Positions 1 to 7,214 of a DNA stretch of 64,000 nucleotides are shown piece by piece. The translations under genes were made by a program, and so were the position numbers. The stretch's first letter is position 1, and each line of letters opens with the position of its first letter. The DNA comes from Caldifarciminota bacterium (GTDB lineage: Bacteria; Hydrothermota; UBA3072), in NCBI GenBank assembly GCA_016930175.1, contig JAFGHJ010000030.1, positions 43,787-107,786 on the forward strand, given 5' to 3'. The notes under the pieces were generated by a model. The model made no database searches, was not told the origin of the DNA, and saw only the letters and a program-made list of their open reading frames with translations.

Positions 1-553
1 CTCCTGTAGTTTTTTTGAAGTAAAGAGTGTCAAATTTTTCTACAGATTTTTCAGAGAATGGAAAACCGCTACCGATAGTAGTATCAACAAGTTCGTCCCC
101 TCCAGTATAATAAATGGTAAAATCATCTTCTTCTGTGCTTGTAACAGAAATACTAAGTGCAGGATCAACATCTAGACGGTGATTTATTTGAATGTCTTTG
201 GCTATAGCATTCCCGGAATTGAATAAATTGCAACGAAATATTATTGCCTTATAATTAATCTTATTGTAAGTAGTGTTAACAGGGTCAATGTCTCTTACCT
301 CCAGATATAATTCAGGTTTTCTTGACATTTCGTTAAGCTGGCGGATTGCAACGCATAAAACCACCGCATTAACTAAAAGAGCGAAGGCTGTAAATCCTAA
401 AGTTAGATATTTGATTTTAGATGATTTTTTAACCTCTCTTACTGTATCATCAACCGTTGAATCAATTTTGTTGAATTTTTCTTTTACATCTTTGCGAATT
501 GATTTTAATATCTCAACAATTTCTTTCTGAGGGTCTTCGTTCTCTTTTTTCAT
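1..553 (-). CDS. membrane-anchored protein of unknown function, 3' end outside window
   Basis: The reading frame opens with ATG at 553 on the minus strand and runs off the left edge after 184 codons without a stop, so the C-terminus is missing. The first 47 residues are charged and helical (Lys/Glu-rich), followed by one hydrophobic segment at about residues 48-70. The remainder looks like an extracytoplasmic beta-sandwich: it begins with KPELYLEV and contains FNSGNAIAKDI. I do not recognise the family. The same layout, with KPELVI and KNKGNIAAKNI, occurs in the 186-residue protein at 43004-43564, so the two are probably distant paralogues. The fold suggestion is inference; the membrane segment is clear. 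Confidence 0.7.
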   Translation of the reverse strand, partial: MKKENEDPQKEIVEILKSIRKDVKEKFNKIDSTVDDTVREVKKSSKIKYLTLGFTAFALLVNAVVLCVAIRQLNEMSRKPELYLEVRDIDPVNTTYNKINYKAIIFRCNLFNSGNAIAKDIQINHRLDVDPALSISVTSTEEDDFTIYYTGGDELVDTTIGSGFPFSEKSVEKFDTLYFKKTTG

Positions 554-682
554 AAAAAACTTACCCTAAAGTTTTCGAAAAAGAAAATAAACACATCCCT
601 TTTTCCCAGACAACTTGATTTTTTTAAGATATCCATTGTATACTAAAAATTTAAAAAGATTGAGAAACTAGTCAAGGGGAAC

Positions 683-717
683 CGAGTCATGCGTCGAGCG
701 TCTTGCGTCACGAGTCA
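683..717. repeat. 5 x 7-bp degenerate word array (GTCA family)
   Basis: Five consecutive heptamers in perfect phase, with the core GTC at positions 4-6 of each unit (for example CGAGTCA, TGCGTCG). Related arrays of the same family lie at 5132-5159, 5227-5261 and 9293-9320. The array sits in the 198-bp gap between two minus-strand genes. Confidence 0.7.
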
Positions 718-751
718 AACAAAAAACTGATATGGAGATGCTTCGCGTTCC

Positions 752-1129
752 CTATCCGAAATATTTGATAATTCTATCCCTATTCTCATTTTCTTTATCT
801 CCTTTATAATAAATTTCTATTAACGTTACTTTATCTCTATCGTTTTCTTTTTCGCTGTACGCGTATATTACTCTAATTCCGGAATAGCTGCCTCCTCCTA
901 GTGACTGACAACTGAACCTTGTGGCTTTAAAGATTTTGGGTTCTTTTATTCCCAATCCCGGAATCCTGTATAATCCCTTAACGTCGTGCTTCTCAATATG
1001 GTGCATATAAACCTGTGCCAATAAAAATCTGCGCAAATCATCCTCTAATGTTCTATGTTTCTTCAATTTCTTCATATCTTTATCAAATTCAGGCAAGCGG
1101 ATAACTTCTAAATGTTCTTCAATCTTCAA
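752..1129 (-). CDS. RelE/ParE-superfamily-like toxin of a Panacea toxin-antitoxin pair
   Basis: A 125-residue basic protein ending in a beta-strand-rich core (SGIRVIYAYS, then VTLIEIYYKGDKEN and IIKYFG), which is the usual pattern of RelE/ParE-fold mRNA interferases. It starts with TTG at 1129 and overlaps the 3' end of the upstream antitoxin gene by 11 bp, so translation is probably coupled. The order antitoxin first, toxin second, and the size both fit a type II module. Catalytic residues cannot be assigned with certainty: RelE-type enzymes vary here, and I see several Lys/Arg candidates but no diagnostic motif. The toxin call rests partly on its partner. Confidence 0.65.
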   Translation of the reverse strand: MKIEEHLEVIRLPEFDKDMKKLKKHRTLEDDLRRFLLAQVYMHHIEKHDVKGLYRIPGLGIKEPKIFKATRFSCQSLGGGSYSGIRVIYAYSEKENDRDKVTLIEIYYKGDKENENRDRIIKYFG

Positions 1130-1916
1130 TATCGTATTCTCTCACATTGTACGGCGGATTTCTGTAAAAAACCAATTCGTAATCTATAGGTTCTTCATCC
1201 TCTGTGGTCAACCATGGGATATCTCCATGTGAATATTCGCTTATCTGGGCAGCGTTCATATCTGAAAGCCTGTTAAGAACTTCATCGATAACATCTTTTT
1301 CGGAAGCGCTTAGTTTTTTAAGATCGGGTTTCCTTCGAGGAAGATATTTGGTTTGCGGATAGCTATAATAATCACTGTCGACTTTTTCGATTTCGCCTTC
1401 TTTGACCATCTTTTTAACAAGCTTTGCAAACTCTACAGGGGTCGGGCCGTATTTGTTTTTAATATAAGAAGCACCTATAAGCTGCTCTTCATATTTCTCG
1501 TAATAATCGAAATCGATAAAATAAAGAAGCTTATAGATAACAGTTTCTCCCACATTAGCCTTGGAACCGACTTTGTTAAGAATATAAAGCAAAACTTCTT
1601 TAAATTTCTCAAAATTTTTCTGAGGCACACTTATACGCATTACAGGAGTTTCGGCGGTTTTTTCTTTAGACTCTTTCTTCTCTTCCAAAATTACTTCAAT
1701 CCCCTTTCTCAAATCCATCAAGTCATTAACATCGACCTCGAAAATTTCAGCCAATTTGAACAATTCCTCAGCACAGACTTTTCTTTCTCCTGTTTCTATT
1801 TGAGAATAAGCGGATCTAGACACCCCTAACGCACTTGCAACTTCTCTTTGACTTAAACCCGCATTCATCCTCAAATCTTTTAACCTCCTTCTTAAAACTT
1901 TATCTATCCTACTCAT
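1119..1916 (-). CDS. XRE helix-turn-helix plus Panacea (DUF4065) antitoxin
   Basis: A 265-residue two-domain protein. Residues about 8-62 form an XRE/Cro helix-turn-helix (LRMNAGLSQREVASALGVSR, SAYSQIETGERK). A short Glu/Lys linker follows, then residues about 100-245 match the Panacea domain, with the hallmark YKLLYFIDFDYYEK and KNKYGPTPVEF blocks. Panacea proteins are antitoxins paired with unrelated toxins, here the overlapping RelE-like gene downstream. The start at 1916 is supported by an AGGAGG 5 nt upstream. The HTH implies autorepression; an inverted repeat CTAAGG...CCTTAG at 1925-1949 between promoter and start is a candidate operator. Confidence 0.85.
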   Translation of the reverse strand: MSRIDKVLRRRLKDLRMNAGLSQREVASALGVSRSAYSQIETGERKVCAEELFKLAEIFEVDVNDLMDLRKGIEVILEEKKESKEKTAETPVMRISVPQKNFEKFKEVLLYILNKVGSKANVGETVIYKLLYFIDFDYYEKYEEQLIGASYIKNKYGPTPVEFAKLVKKMVKEGEIEKVDSDYYSYPQTKYLPRRKPDLKKLSASEKDVIDEVLNRLSDMNAAQISEYSHGDIPWLTTEDEEPIDYELVFYRNPPYNVREYDIED

Positions 1917-1969
1917 TTCACCTCCTAAGGGAAACCTCCCTAACCTTAGAATAAATTTAACTTTTATCT

Positions 1970-1999
1970 ATAATATAACCAAGTTAGATTATCTGTCAA
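1970..1999 (-). promoter_or_regulatory. sigma-70 promoter of the toxin-antitoxin operon
   Basis: On the minus strand TTGACA lies at 1999-1994 and TATTAT at 1975-1970 (spacer 18), or the overlapping TATATT with spacer 16. Predicted transcription starts near 1963. The leader then contains CTAAGG and CCTTAG separated by 13 nt (1925-1949), a plausible binding site for the HTH antitoxin, followed by the AGGAGG ribosome binding site. Confidence 0.65.
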
Positions 2000-2033
2000 G
2001 GCCTTGTTTGATTTTTTAACAGGGGAATTCTTT

Positions 2034-2342
2034 ATTTGTGATATTTGTGTGATTTGTTGTTAAAAGTTTTTCTCTAATCCGTATTCAAACACCCAAATCG
2101 TTGAATGGTTAAATAGGAACATATAATCATAGTATTAATTTAGTGTACTAAATTAATAAGTCAAGCATTGGAGATTTCGTACATTAAATTAGAGAAATGG
2201 GAAAATAGAAAAATGGGTAAATGGGGGAGACAAAATAAAAACTGCGAGGTGTCAGTAGGTTTTTCGTTAGTGTGTTAGTGCGTGGGTGTGTTGTTGTGTT
2301 TTGTTTTTTTGCTAAGCCCTAACCCCTAAATCCTATATCCTA
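2034..2342. repeat. intergenic stack of phased word arrays
   Basis: The 513-bp gap 1917-2429 holds no gene I can support. From the toxin-antitoxin promoter outward it contains: three 9-mers at 2034-2060 (ATTTGTGAT type); 8-mers of AAATNGTT type at about 2103-2118; a 59-bp dispersed repeat at 2108-2166 (separate entry); four 8-mers at 2195-2226 (AAATGGGA type); four 8-mers at 2266-2297 (GTTAGTGT type); and four 7-mers at 2315-2342 (ACCCCTA type). All families recur in other gaps of this window. Confidence 0.7.
2108..2166. repeat. 59-bp dispersed repeat with near-perfect palindrome, copy 1
   Basis: Identical over 59 bp to 5059-5117. Its core is a palindrome with 12-bp arms, TATTAATTTAGT and ACTAAATTAATA, around a central GT at 2133-2158. 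It lies in intergenic DNA upstream of the toxin-antitoxin operon. It could be a protein-binding site, a cruciform-forming element or the remnant of a small mobile element. I see no ORF in it. Confidence 0.8.
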
Positions 2343-2429
2343 AAATTGCTGACTAACAGTTAAAGATCTTTGTGGTTTTTGTGAAAACAGAGTTACGAGT
2401 TAGCAATAACAAAAAAGAGGCAAGCTAAT

Positions 2430-4682
2430 TTATTTCAATATCACAATTTTTTCTGTTTTTGAAAAGTCGTCTGCAGTCATACAGCAGAAGTATAGGCCGG
2501 CGTTGAGATTATAAGTATTTAGCTTTACTTCATACATACCTGCTTCAAGTTGTCCCTTAACCAGTACTGATGCTAATCGGCCCGTAACGTCGAATAGGAG
2601 TAAATTAACAGCGGAAAATTTAGGCAGTGCAAATCTAATTTTCTCTTCTGCACTTATCAGATTCGGGCAGTAAAGAGCAAAAGATTCTATTTTTTCTTCT
2701 ATACCTGTTACCACTCCGACTCCTTCACCTAGCAATTCTACAATATCAAGAGAAGCATTGCTTTCTATTCGTAAGGTATCCGTATAAACCATCTCGGAAT
2801 CCGGTGTAAAGCTAACCGTTATGATGAGACTGTCACCGGGTATAATTAGAGTATCTGTCGGATTCCAATTATTCGAGAAAACGGATAAATCGTTAGAAAT
2901 ATTACTGAGAATAAGATTTGTGTCCCCTGTATTTTTAATAGAAAGAGGCAGGTCGTCCGAAAGTTCTACGGTTACAGTATCAAAATCGAGAAGAGTTGCG
3001 GATAGTTCGAGAACTGGTCTTCTTTGATCAAAGAAGTACCTTCCCATATCAGAAATTGTACCATCCGGGTCATATGGAGAGGAAAGCATTCCCGCATCGA
3101 TACATGGAGATTTTGTTGAATCTGGAGTGGGGAAGTTTTCCCATGTCAAATGGAAGTCGCTGATTGTATCTACAAATAACGGGTCGAGGAATATATTACC
3201 GTATATATCGCATGAATCTCCGTTGAAGTTGACTGTATCGAGTACTCCTAAAGGAGCAGCAAGGCCTATTTGATCGTAATCGTAAAAATCCGAGTTGTAT
3301 ACCAGTCCGCCACTACCTGTTATTACGTAGTCATTGGTAAAATGCTCAAATATACAATTTGTTATAAGCCAATTGGTAGCATTGTAAAAATTGACAGCTG
3401 CCGTTCCCTCTATAGACCCGTATATAGTACAGTGGTCCATCAGGAATTCTGAGTTGTTTTCATAAACTGAAATTGTGCTTGCCCTATAGGCTCTGTTATT
3501 AACAAATGTGCAACGCGAAACGTTTATAGAATCCCGATCTATATATATAGCTCCGCCTCCGAAATTATATCCTATTCCATCAGCATGATTCTTGATGAAG
3601 GTACAGTTCGTAATATTGAGATTAGAAGTTTCTTCAATGCAGATGGCTCCGCCTTGCCCGCCAGAAAAATTGTCATTGAAAGTGCATCCGGAGATTTCCA
3701 GCGGGATATCTGATAGATAACCGTAGACGGCTATAGCGCCGCCGAAATAAAAAGCAGAATCATTACTGAATTCGCACCCCGAAATAGATATCGTCGGATT
3801 ATCGCCCCAGTTAAATATAAAGATAGCTCCACCGTACTCATCTGTAGTTGTATTAGCACTAAAAGTACATTCGGAGATTTCCAATGTATTTCGATCTGCT
3901 TCATAGGCGCATATTGCCCCGCCCATTCCTGCTGTATTCCCGCCAAAAGTGCATCCGGAAATTTTTATAACGCTTTCAACTGCTTCTATATAGATTGCCC
4001 CTCCAAAATCTACCGCTGTACTATTGGTAAAGGAACAATCGTAAATTTCTATTGTATCTTCTTCCACATAACCGAGTTCTATTGCACCTCCGGTACCTCC
4101 ATTATTATCCCTGAAAGTGCAGTTTGATATTTGGGCACGGTATATTGTAGATACGGCAACTGCGTTGTTACTCATTGTGCAATGTGATATGAATACGGAA
4201 GACGGAAGTCTAATAGCCTCTTGGGCATATCTAAGATCGCAGTATGACAGCTGCAGGACGCCACTGCGGATCCCGGTCCAGCGGGAAGATGTGTCTTCAG
4301 GAAAAAAATATATGGAGTCATTTACTGTTCCAATTGCGTTAAAAGAACCGTTTACCCTGATATAATAAGCTCCAAGGAAAATTACTTCGACACCGGGTTC
4401 TATAGATAGAGTTGAATCGGTAGGTACTGTAATATTTCCGGTTATATAATAAGGTGAGTTTGCTTCATACCAGGTTCCCGAGACATTACCTCCGGGAATA
4501 GTATCGGCAGATAGTGTTAATGTTATAAAGAAAATTGTAACTGGAATTAAAAAGATAAAATTTTTCGTAATCCTCCTTAAATTCTTAGAATCAGTATATG
4601 GATTTTTTCTTATATTGTCAAGACGATTTGTTGTTGATGAAGATGAGAGAAGTTGTAAGTTAGAATTTAGTTCGTGGTTCAT
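2430..4682 (-). CDS. secreted parallel beta-helix (Pmp-like) protein with C-terminal sorting domain
   Basis: The open frame encodes up to 750 residues. After a signal peptide (about residues 40-60, ending near LSADT), residues 110-480 carry repeated GGAI and C.F/C.M strands such as TGGAIELG, GGAICAYE and GGAIAVYG. This is typical of right-handed beta-helix and chlamydial-polymorphic-membrane-protein-like surface proteins. Residues 540-650 look like an Ig/ASPM-type domain (SIKNTGDTNLILSNIS). The last 75 residues are a type IX-secretion-like sorting domain ending EKIVILK. The only canonical start is ATG 4682, but a strong promoter (4593-4621) and an AAGGAGG (4572-4578) lie inside the frame, so translation probably begins near residue 38/39 (4566-4571) at ATT or ACG. 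Function is probably surface attachment; the ligand is unknown. Confidence 0.8.
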   Translation of the reverse strand: MNHELNSNLQLLSSSSTTNRLDNIRKNPYTDSKNLRRITKNFIFLIPVTIFFITLTLSADTIPGGNVSGTWYEANSPYYITGNITVPTDSTLSIEPGVEVIFLGAYYIRVNGSFNAIGTVNDSIYFFPEDTSSRWTGIRSGVLQLSYCDLRYAQEAIRLPSSVFISHCTMSNNAVAVSTIYRAQISNCTFRDNNGGTGGAIELGYVEEDTIEIYDCSFTNSTAVDFGGAIYIEAVESVIKISGCTFGGNTAGMGGAICAYEADRNTLEISECTFSANTTTDEYGGAIFIFNWGDNPTISISGCEFSNDSAFYFGGAIAVYGYLSDIPLEISGCTFNDNFSGGQGGAICIEETSNLNITNCTFIKNHADGIGYNFGGGAIYIDRDSINVSRCTFVNNRAYRASTISVYENNSEFLMDHCTIYGSIEGTAAVNFYNATNWLITNCIFEHFTNDYVITGSGGLVYNSDFYDYDQIGLAAPLGVLDTVNFNGDSCDIYGNIFLDPLFVDTISDFHLTWENFPTPDSTKSPCIDAGMLSSPYDPDGTISDMGRYFFDQRRPVLELSATLLDFDTVTVELSDDLPLSIKNTGDTNLILSNISNDLSVFSNNWNPTDTLIIPGDSLIITVSFTPDSEMVYTDTLRIESNASLDIVELLGEGVGVVTGIEEKIESFALYCPNLISAEEKIRFALPKFSAVNLLLFDVTGRLASVLVKGQLEAGMYEVKLNTYNLNAGLYFCCMTADDFSKTEKIVILK
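4593..4621 (-). promoter_or_regulatory. consensus promoter and RBS inside the nominal 5' end of the beta-helix gene
   Basis: On the minus strand TTGACA (4621-4616), 17-bp spacer, TATACT (4598-4593). Transcription would start near 4586, only about 8 nt before AAGGAGG (4578-4572). Immediately downstream in frame are ATT, ACG and then the signal-peptide codons, with no ATG, GTG or TTG before the hydrophobic core. Upstream sequence to 4682 is made of the same heptamer words seen in other intergenic DNA, which argues that it is not coding. Confidence 0.6.
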
Positions 4683-4772
4683 TGTTCGTCGTTCGTAGTA
4701 GAAGATTCTACGAATCTAAGTTGAGTAGTAAAATAGAAAAATGGTTAAATAGCTATACGGATCCTTCGGATC
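4669..4772. repeat. 7-mer array, two short hairpins and AAATNG 8-mers
   Basis: Five heptamers of GGTTCGT type fill 4669-4703; the same family is at 16585-16619. Next are a hairpin AGATTC-TAC-GAATCT (4703-4717), 8-mers of AAATAGAA/AAATGGTT type (about 4730-4753), and a hairpin GATCC-TTC-GGATC (4760-4772). The gap between the genes starting at 4682 and 5444 is about 760 bp and holds no supported gene: only such words, the hairpin module at 4998-5033, a copy of the 59-bp repeat, the arrays at 5117-5261 and the promoter at 5377. Confidence 0.65.
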
Positions 4773-4997
4773 AGTAATAATTTTGAATTTTGAGTGTTGA
4801 ACGATATTAATTTTGAATGTTTAATTTTAAATTTGCAATTTTCAACTTACAATTTACAATTAGATACTCGGCGGTAAACGGATAGCCGATTTTCTTAGTC
4901 GCTTTGTGTGAGATTAATATTGGGTTGTGGTGGGGCTCTTGACTTATCCCCAAAAAATCTTTAGAATCTAAAATCGAAATTTTAACAGGGTCACCTA

Positions 4998-5033
4998 TGA
5001 AATGTGAAAAGATTCCATAGATTCTTCGAATCT
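4998..5033. repeat. dispersed hairpin module, copy 1
   Basis: The segment TGAAATGTGAAAAGA followed by the hairpin AGATTC-TTC-GAATCT (5019-5033) recurs with few changes at 11202-11237. In both places it is followed within about 30 bp by a TTAAATAG word. It is a compact intergenic element with no coding potential. Confidence 0.6.
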
Positions 5034-5058
5034 CGTCGAATCCCCAAATCTCCGAACA

Positions 5059-5117
5059 GTTAAATAGGAACATATAATCATAGTATTAATTTAGTGTACT
5101 AAATTAATAAGTCAAGC
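5059..5117. repeat. 59-bp dispersed repeat with near-perfect palindrome, copy 2
   Basis: Exact copy of 2108-2166, including the 12-bp-arm palindrome. It is preceded, as in copy 1, by CCCAAATC about 15 bp upstream. Immediately after it comes CGGTGC-GTA-GCACCG (5119-5133), a perfect 6-bp stem, and then a GTCA heptamer array. Confidence 0.8.
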
Positions 5118-5261
5118 GCGGTGCGTAGCACCGAGTCACTAGTCGCTGGTCATTAGTCAAAAAAAGCAAAAAAAACGACGGAAGACGGCAAAGAATACAA
5201 AGAAGTCAAGAGGCGATGCGTAGCACCGAGTCATCAGTCACTAGTCTCTGGTCATTAGTCA
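5117..5261. repeat. two GTCA-family heptamer arrays, each preceded by a GTGC-type hairpin
   Basis: Four heptamers at 5132-5159 and five at 5227-5261 (for example CTAGTCG, CTGGTCA, TTAGTCA). Both arrays begin with CGAGTCA directly after the sequence TGCGTAGCAC; in the first copy this closes a perfect hairpin and in the second it has one mismatch. The duplicated layout (hairpin then array) suggests that the two parts move or amplify together. Confidence 0.65.
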
Positions 5262-5376
5262 ACAAAAAACTTTGCGTCTTTGTGTGAGAACAGAGTTTCG
5301 AGTTAAAGAAACAGGTATTAGGTTTAGGGGAAAAATAGAAAAATACGGGCCGCCGGGCATCAGCTTAAAAAAACCC

Positions 5377-5429
5377 TTGACAAATTTGAAAAAATCATTA
5401 TAATACTTTATATAACAAAGCACTTTGTT
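5377..5429 (+). promoter_or_regulatory. sigma-70 promoter with palindrome at the start site
   Basis: TTGACA (5377-5382), 16-bp spacer, TATAAT (5399-5404). Just downstream is a perfect inverted repeat AACAAAG-CA-CTTTGTT (5414-5429), which overlaps the predicted start of transcription and abuts the AAGGAGGG ribosome binding site of the lipoprotein gene at 5444. It could be a repressor site or an RNA hairpin. Confidence 0.65.
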
Positions 5430-5443
5430 GTAAGGAGGGTGAA

Positions 5444-6211
5444 ATGGCTGGAGAAAATATTAAATTTAGTTGTTTTGGTTTGGTGTCTTTTGTCGTGCTG
5501 ATTGTTTGCTTTCTAGGTGGATGTGGTTCTATTGTCAAATTGGATTATTCTTCCAGGTTGATAGGTGAGTTCGAAAACGAGAAAATTTTCTATGTCTCTG
5601 AATTTGAAGATAAGAGACCGGAAATTGAAAAAAGGGGTACAACGCCTGCTTTTAAAAGAGGCTTGGGGTATGATTTTTTCTTGCCGCTGCCAGAAGTTGC
5701 TTTTGAACCTATGCCTCCCGCAGATTTTTTAAGACAAAATCTTTCTTCCGGAGTAAAAAAGATTTCAAGAATAACTTCCAACCCTGACTCAGCCGATTAT
5801 ATCATTTCGGGCTCGCTCGATCATCTGTGGCTCCAGCAAAGACCTTCGGTCTTGTCAAAAATATCCGGTTGTACTGCTTTGGGTGCCAGTTTGCTATGTT
5901 TGCTGGTGTTGTCTTTCGGAAATGAGTCGTCCTCCGGTTATTTGCTAACGCTCGGAATGGTTCCTCTTTTTTCTTCGGTGGGCATGGCGGCAGGTAATAT
6001 TGAATACATAGGTATTATGGAAGTAACCATAAATATTAAGGGGGTAAAAGATGGGGCTTTGCTTGCGAAGAGTTTCTCCGCCGAAAAGAGGAAAAAACTT
6101 TCCGGTTTCTCGCAGTTAGAGCAAACGGAATTTATTAATTCAATTTTTGAAGAAACAATGGATGAAATTCTTTATTATTTGATTGCTGGAGAGAAAGAGA
6201 AAAATGGCTAA
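5444..6211 (+). CDS. lipoprotein of unknown function
   Basis: A 255-residue protein with a lipoprotein signal peptide: hydrophobic residues 11-24, then LGGC, giving lipidated Cys27. The mature part opens with a short beta-rich domain (KIFYVSEFEDKRPE). It then has a hydrophobic Gly/Ser-rich stretch at about residues 140-185 and a charged helical C-terminus. I do not recognise the family. Strong RBS AAGGAGGG is 8 nt before ATG. It overlaps the next gene, also a lipoprotein, by 8 bp, so the two probably act together at the cell envelope. The overlap and lipobox are seen directly; the function is unknown. Confidence 0.75.
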   Translation: MAGENIKFSCFGLVSFVVLIVCFLGGCGSIVKLDYSSRLIGEFENEKIFYVSEFEDKRPEIEKRGTTPAFKRGLGYDFFLPLPEVAFEPMPPADFLRQNLSSGVKKISRITSNPDSADYIISGSLDHLWLQQRPSVLSKISGCTALGASLLCLLVLSFGNESSSGYLLTLGMVPLFSSVGMAAGNIEYIGIMEVTINIKGVKDGALLAKSFSAEKRKKLSGFSQLEQTEFINSIFEETMDEILYYLIAGEKEKNG

Positions 6212-6932
6212 AAATATACGACAATTTTTTATTGTTTTTATTCTTTTTTTCTTAATTTTTATATTAGGTTGCACAACTATACCATGTTCTAATCTTGAGT
6301 CCCCGGTAATTGAGGAAGGGGTAAGTTTTGGAATGGGTGTAGAAACACTTAATCAGGAGTTTAATGACTTTGTAAAAGACAGTTTAGGGTCTAGTTTAGA
6401 GATTGTTAAGTCAAGTGCCTTAATTTTTAAATTTAGTCAAGGATGGGAAACGTTCGTTACTGTGCCGACGCCACGAAGAGTTAACTGGGAATTTAGCTTT
6501 TCTACTCATTGTCTTTATCCTCACCCCACTATAGACGAAGTATTATTTGAAGGTAATGAAAATGATAATTCTGCTGCAGAATCTATCTATCAAGATATAG
6601 TCTGGAATATGCGATTTCATACCAAAGTTTCGTATGAAAATGTAGCTTTTAGCGCATCGTATATTCCTTTTGCAGCTGGATTTACTTTTAGCCCTATTTT
6701 TTCTCTTCCTTTAAGGAACAAAACCTTTATACCCTATATGGTGCCTTCTTTTTCTTATTCAGATCTCCTCTCCAAAAGACTCTCTCTTTCTTTAGGTTTT
6801 TCCTTTCGACCTGCTGATCATTTAGAAATACTTGGCGAGGGAACTTACGTTCACTCCTCTTTATATGACTCCGTTTCAAAATCCTCAGATTTTCCTGTTT
6901 TAGCTATATTTATTAAGTATTTATCAAATTAA
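6204..6932 (+). CDS. outer-membrane-associated lipoprotein, unknown function
   Basis: I place the start at ATG 6204, which overlaps the stop of the preceding gene; the longer frame opens at 6183. From 6204 the first 22 residues form a lipoprotein signal peptide (IFILGC, lipidated Cys23). The rest alternates hydrophobic and polar residues in short strands with many aromatics, for example FTFSPIFSLPL and RLSLSLGFSFRP, resembling a small beta-barrel or beta-sandwich. The protein ends ILAIFIKYLSN-like, with the last strand near the C-terminus. No family is recognised. It is translationally coupled to the 5444 lipoprotein. Confidence 0.7.
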   Translation: MAKNIRQFFIVFILFFLIFILGCTTIPCSNLESPVIEEGVSFGMGVETLNQEFNDFVKDSLGSSLEIVKSSALIFKFSQGWETFVTVPTPRRVNWEFSFSTHCLYPHPTIDEVLFEGNENDNSAAESIYQDIVWNMRFHTKVSYENVAFSASYIPFAAGFTFSPIFSLPLRNKTFIPYMVPSFSYSDLLSKRLSLSLGFSFRPADHLEILGEGTYVHSSLYDSVSKSSDFPVLAIFIKYLSN

Positions 6933-6965
6933 TTAGAGAATTTACATACCTTAAATTAGAGAAAT

Positions 6966-7049
6966 GGTTAAATGGCTTTTTCTTTGTGTTCTTCGTGTGC
7001 TTTGCGGCAATATTTTGGGATTTTGGATTTAAGGATTGGGATTTAGAAA
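6966..7049. repeat. phased word arrays (8-, 9- and 7-mers)
   Basis: In the gap between the lipoprotein pair and the ankyrin gene: 8-mers AAATGGTT and AAATGGCT (6966-6981), three 9-mers of CTTTGTGTT type (6982-7008), and five 7-mers of TTGGGAT type (7015-7049). The 9-mer family is repeated at 16803-16829 and 52336-52362. Confidence 0.7.
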
Positions 7050-7163
7050 AGATGCAGTTCACCGCTAATGGCTGATAGGTTTTATTTAGGATTGGGAGAA
7101 AAGCAGGGAACGTGAAGAGTTTTGAATGTTGAATTGAGAACAGGAAAAGAAGAATATTTTTTC

Positions 7164-7191
7164 TTGACAAGTAAGAACAGAATCGTAATTT
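7164..7191 (+). promoter_or_regulatory. probable promoter of the ankyrin gene
   Basis: TTGACA (7164-7169), 16-bp spacer, TAATTT (7186-7191). The predicted start of transcription near 7198 lies downstream of the ATG at 7122 and upstream of the one at 7215, which has AAGGAG 6-7 nt before it. This decides the gene start in favour of 7215. Confidence 0.5.
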
Positions 7192-7214
7192 ACATGAAAG
7201 AAGGAGAAGGTTTT

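Noticed and set aside
1353..1829. 158-codon open frame opposite the Panacea antitoxin gene
   Set aside because: Phe-rich antisense product; the minus-strand protein has clear HTH and Panacea domains.
4807..5073. 88-codon minus-strand open frame in the gap upstream of the beta-helix gene
   Set aside because: It runs through repeat words and a hairpin module, has no RBS and no protein-like composition.
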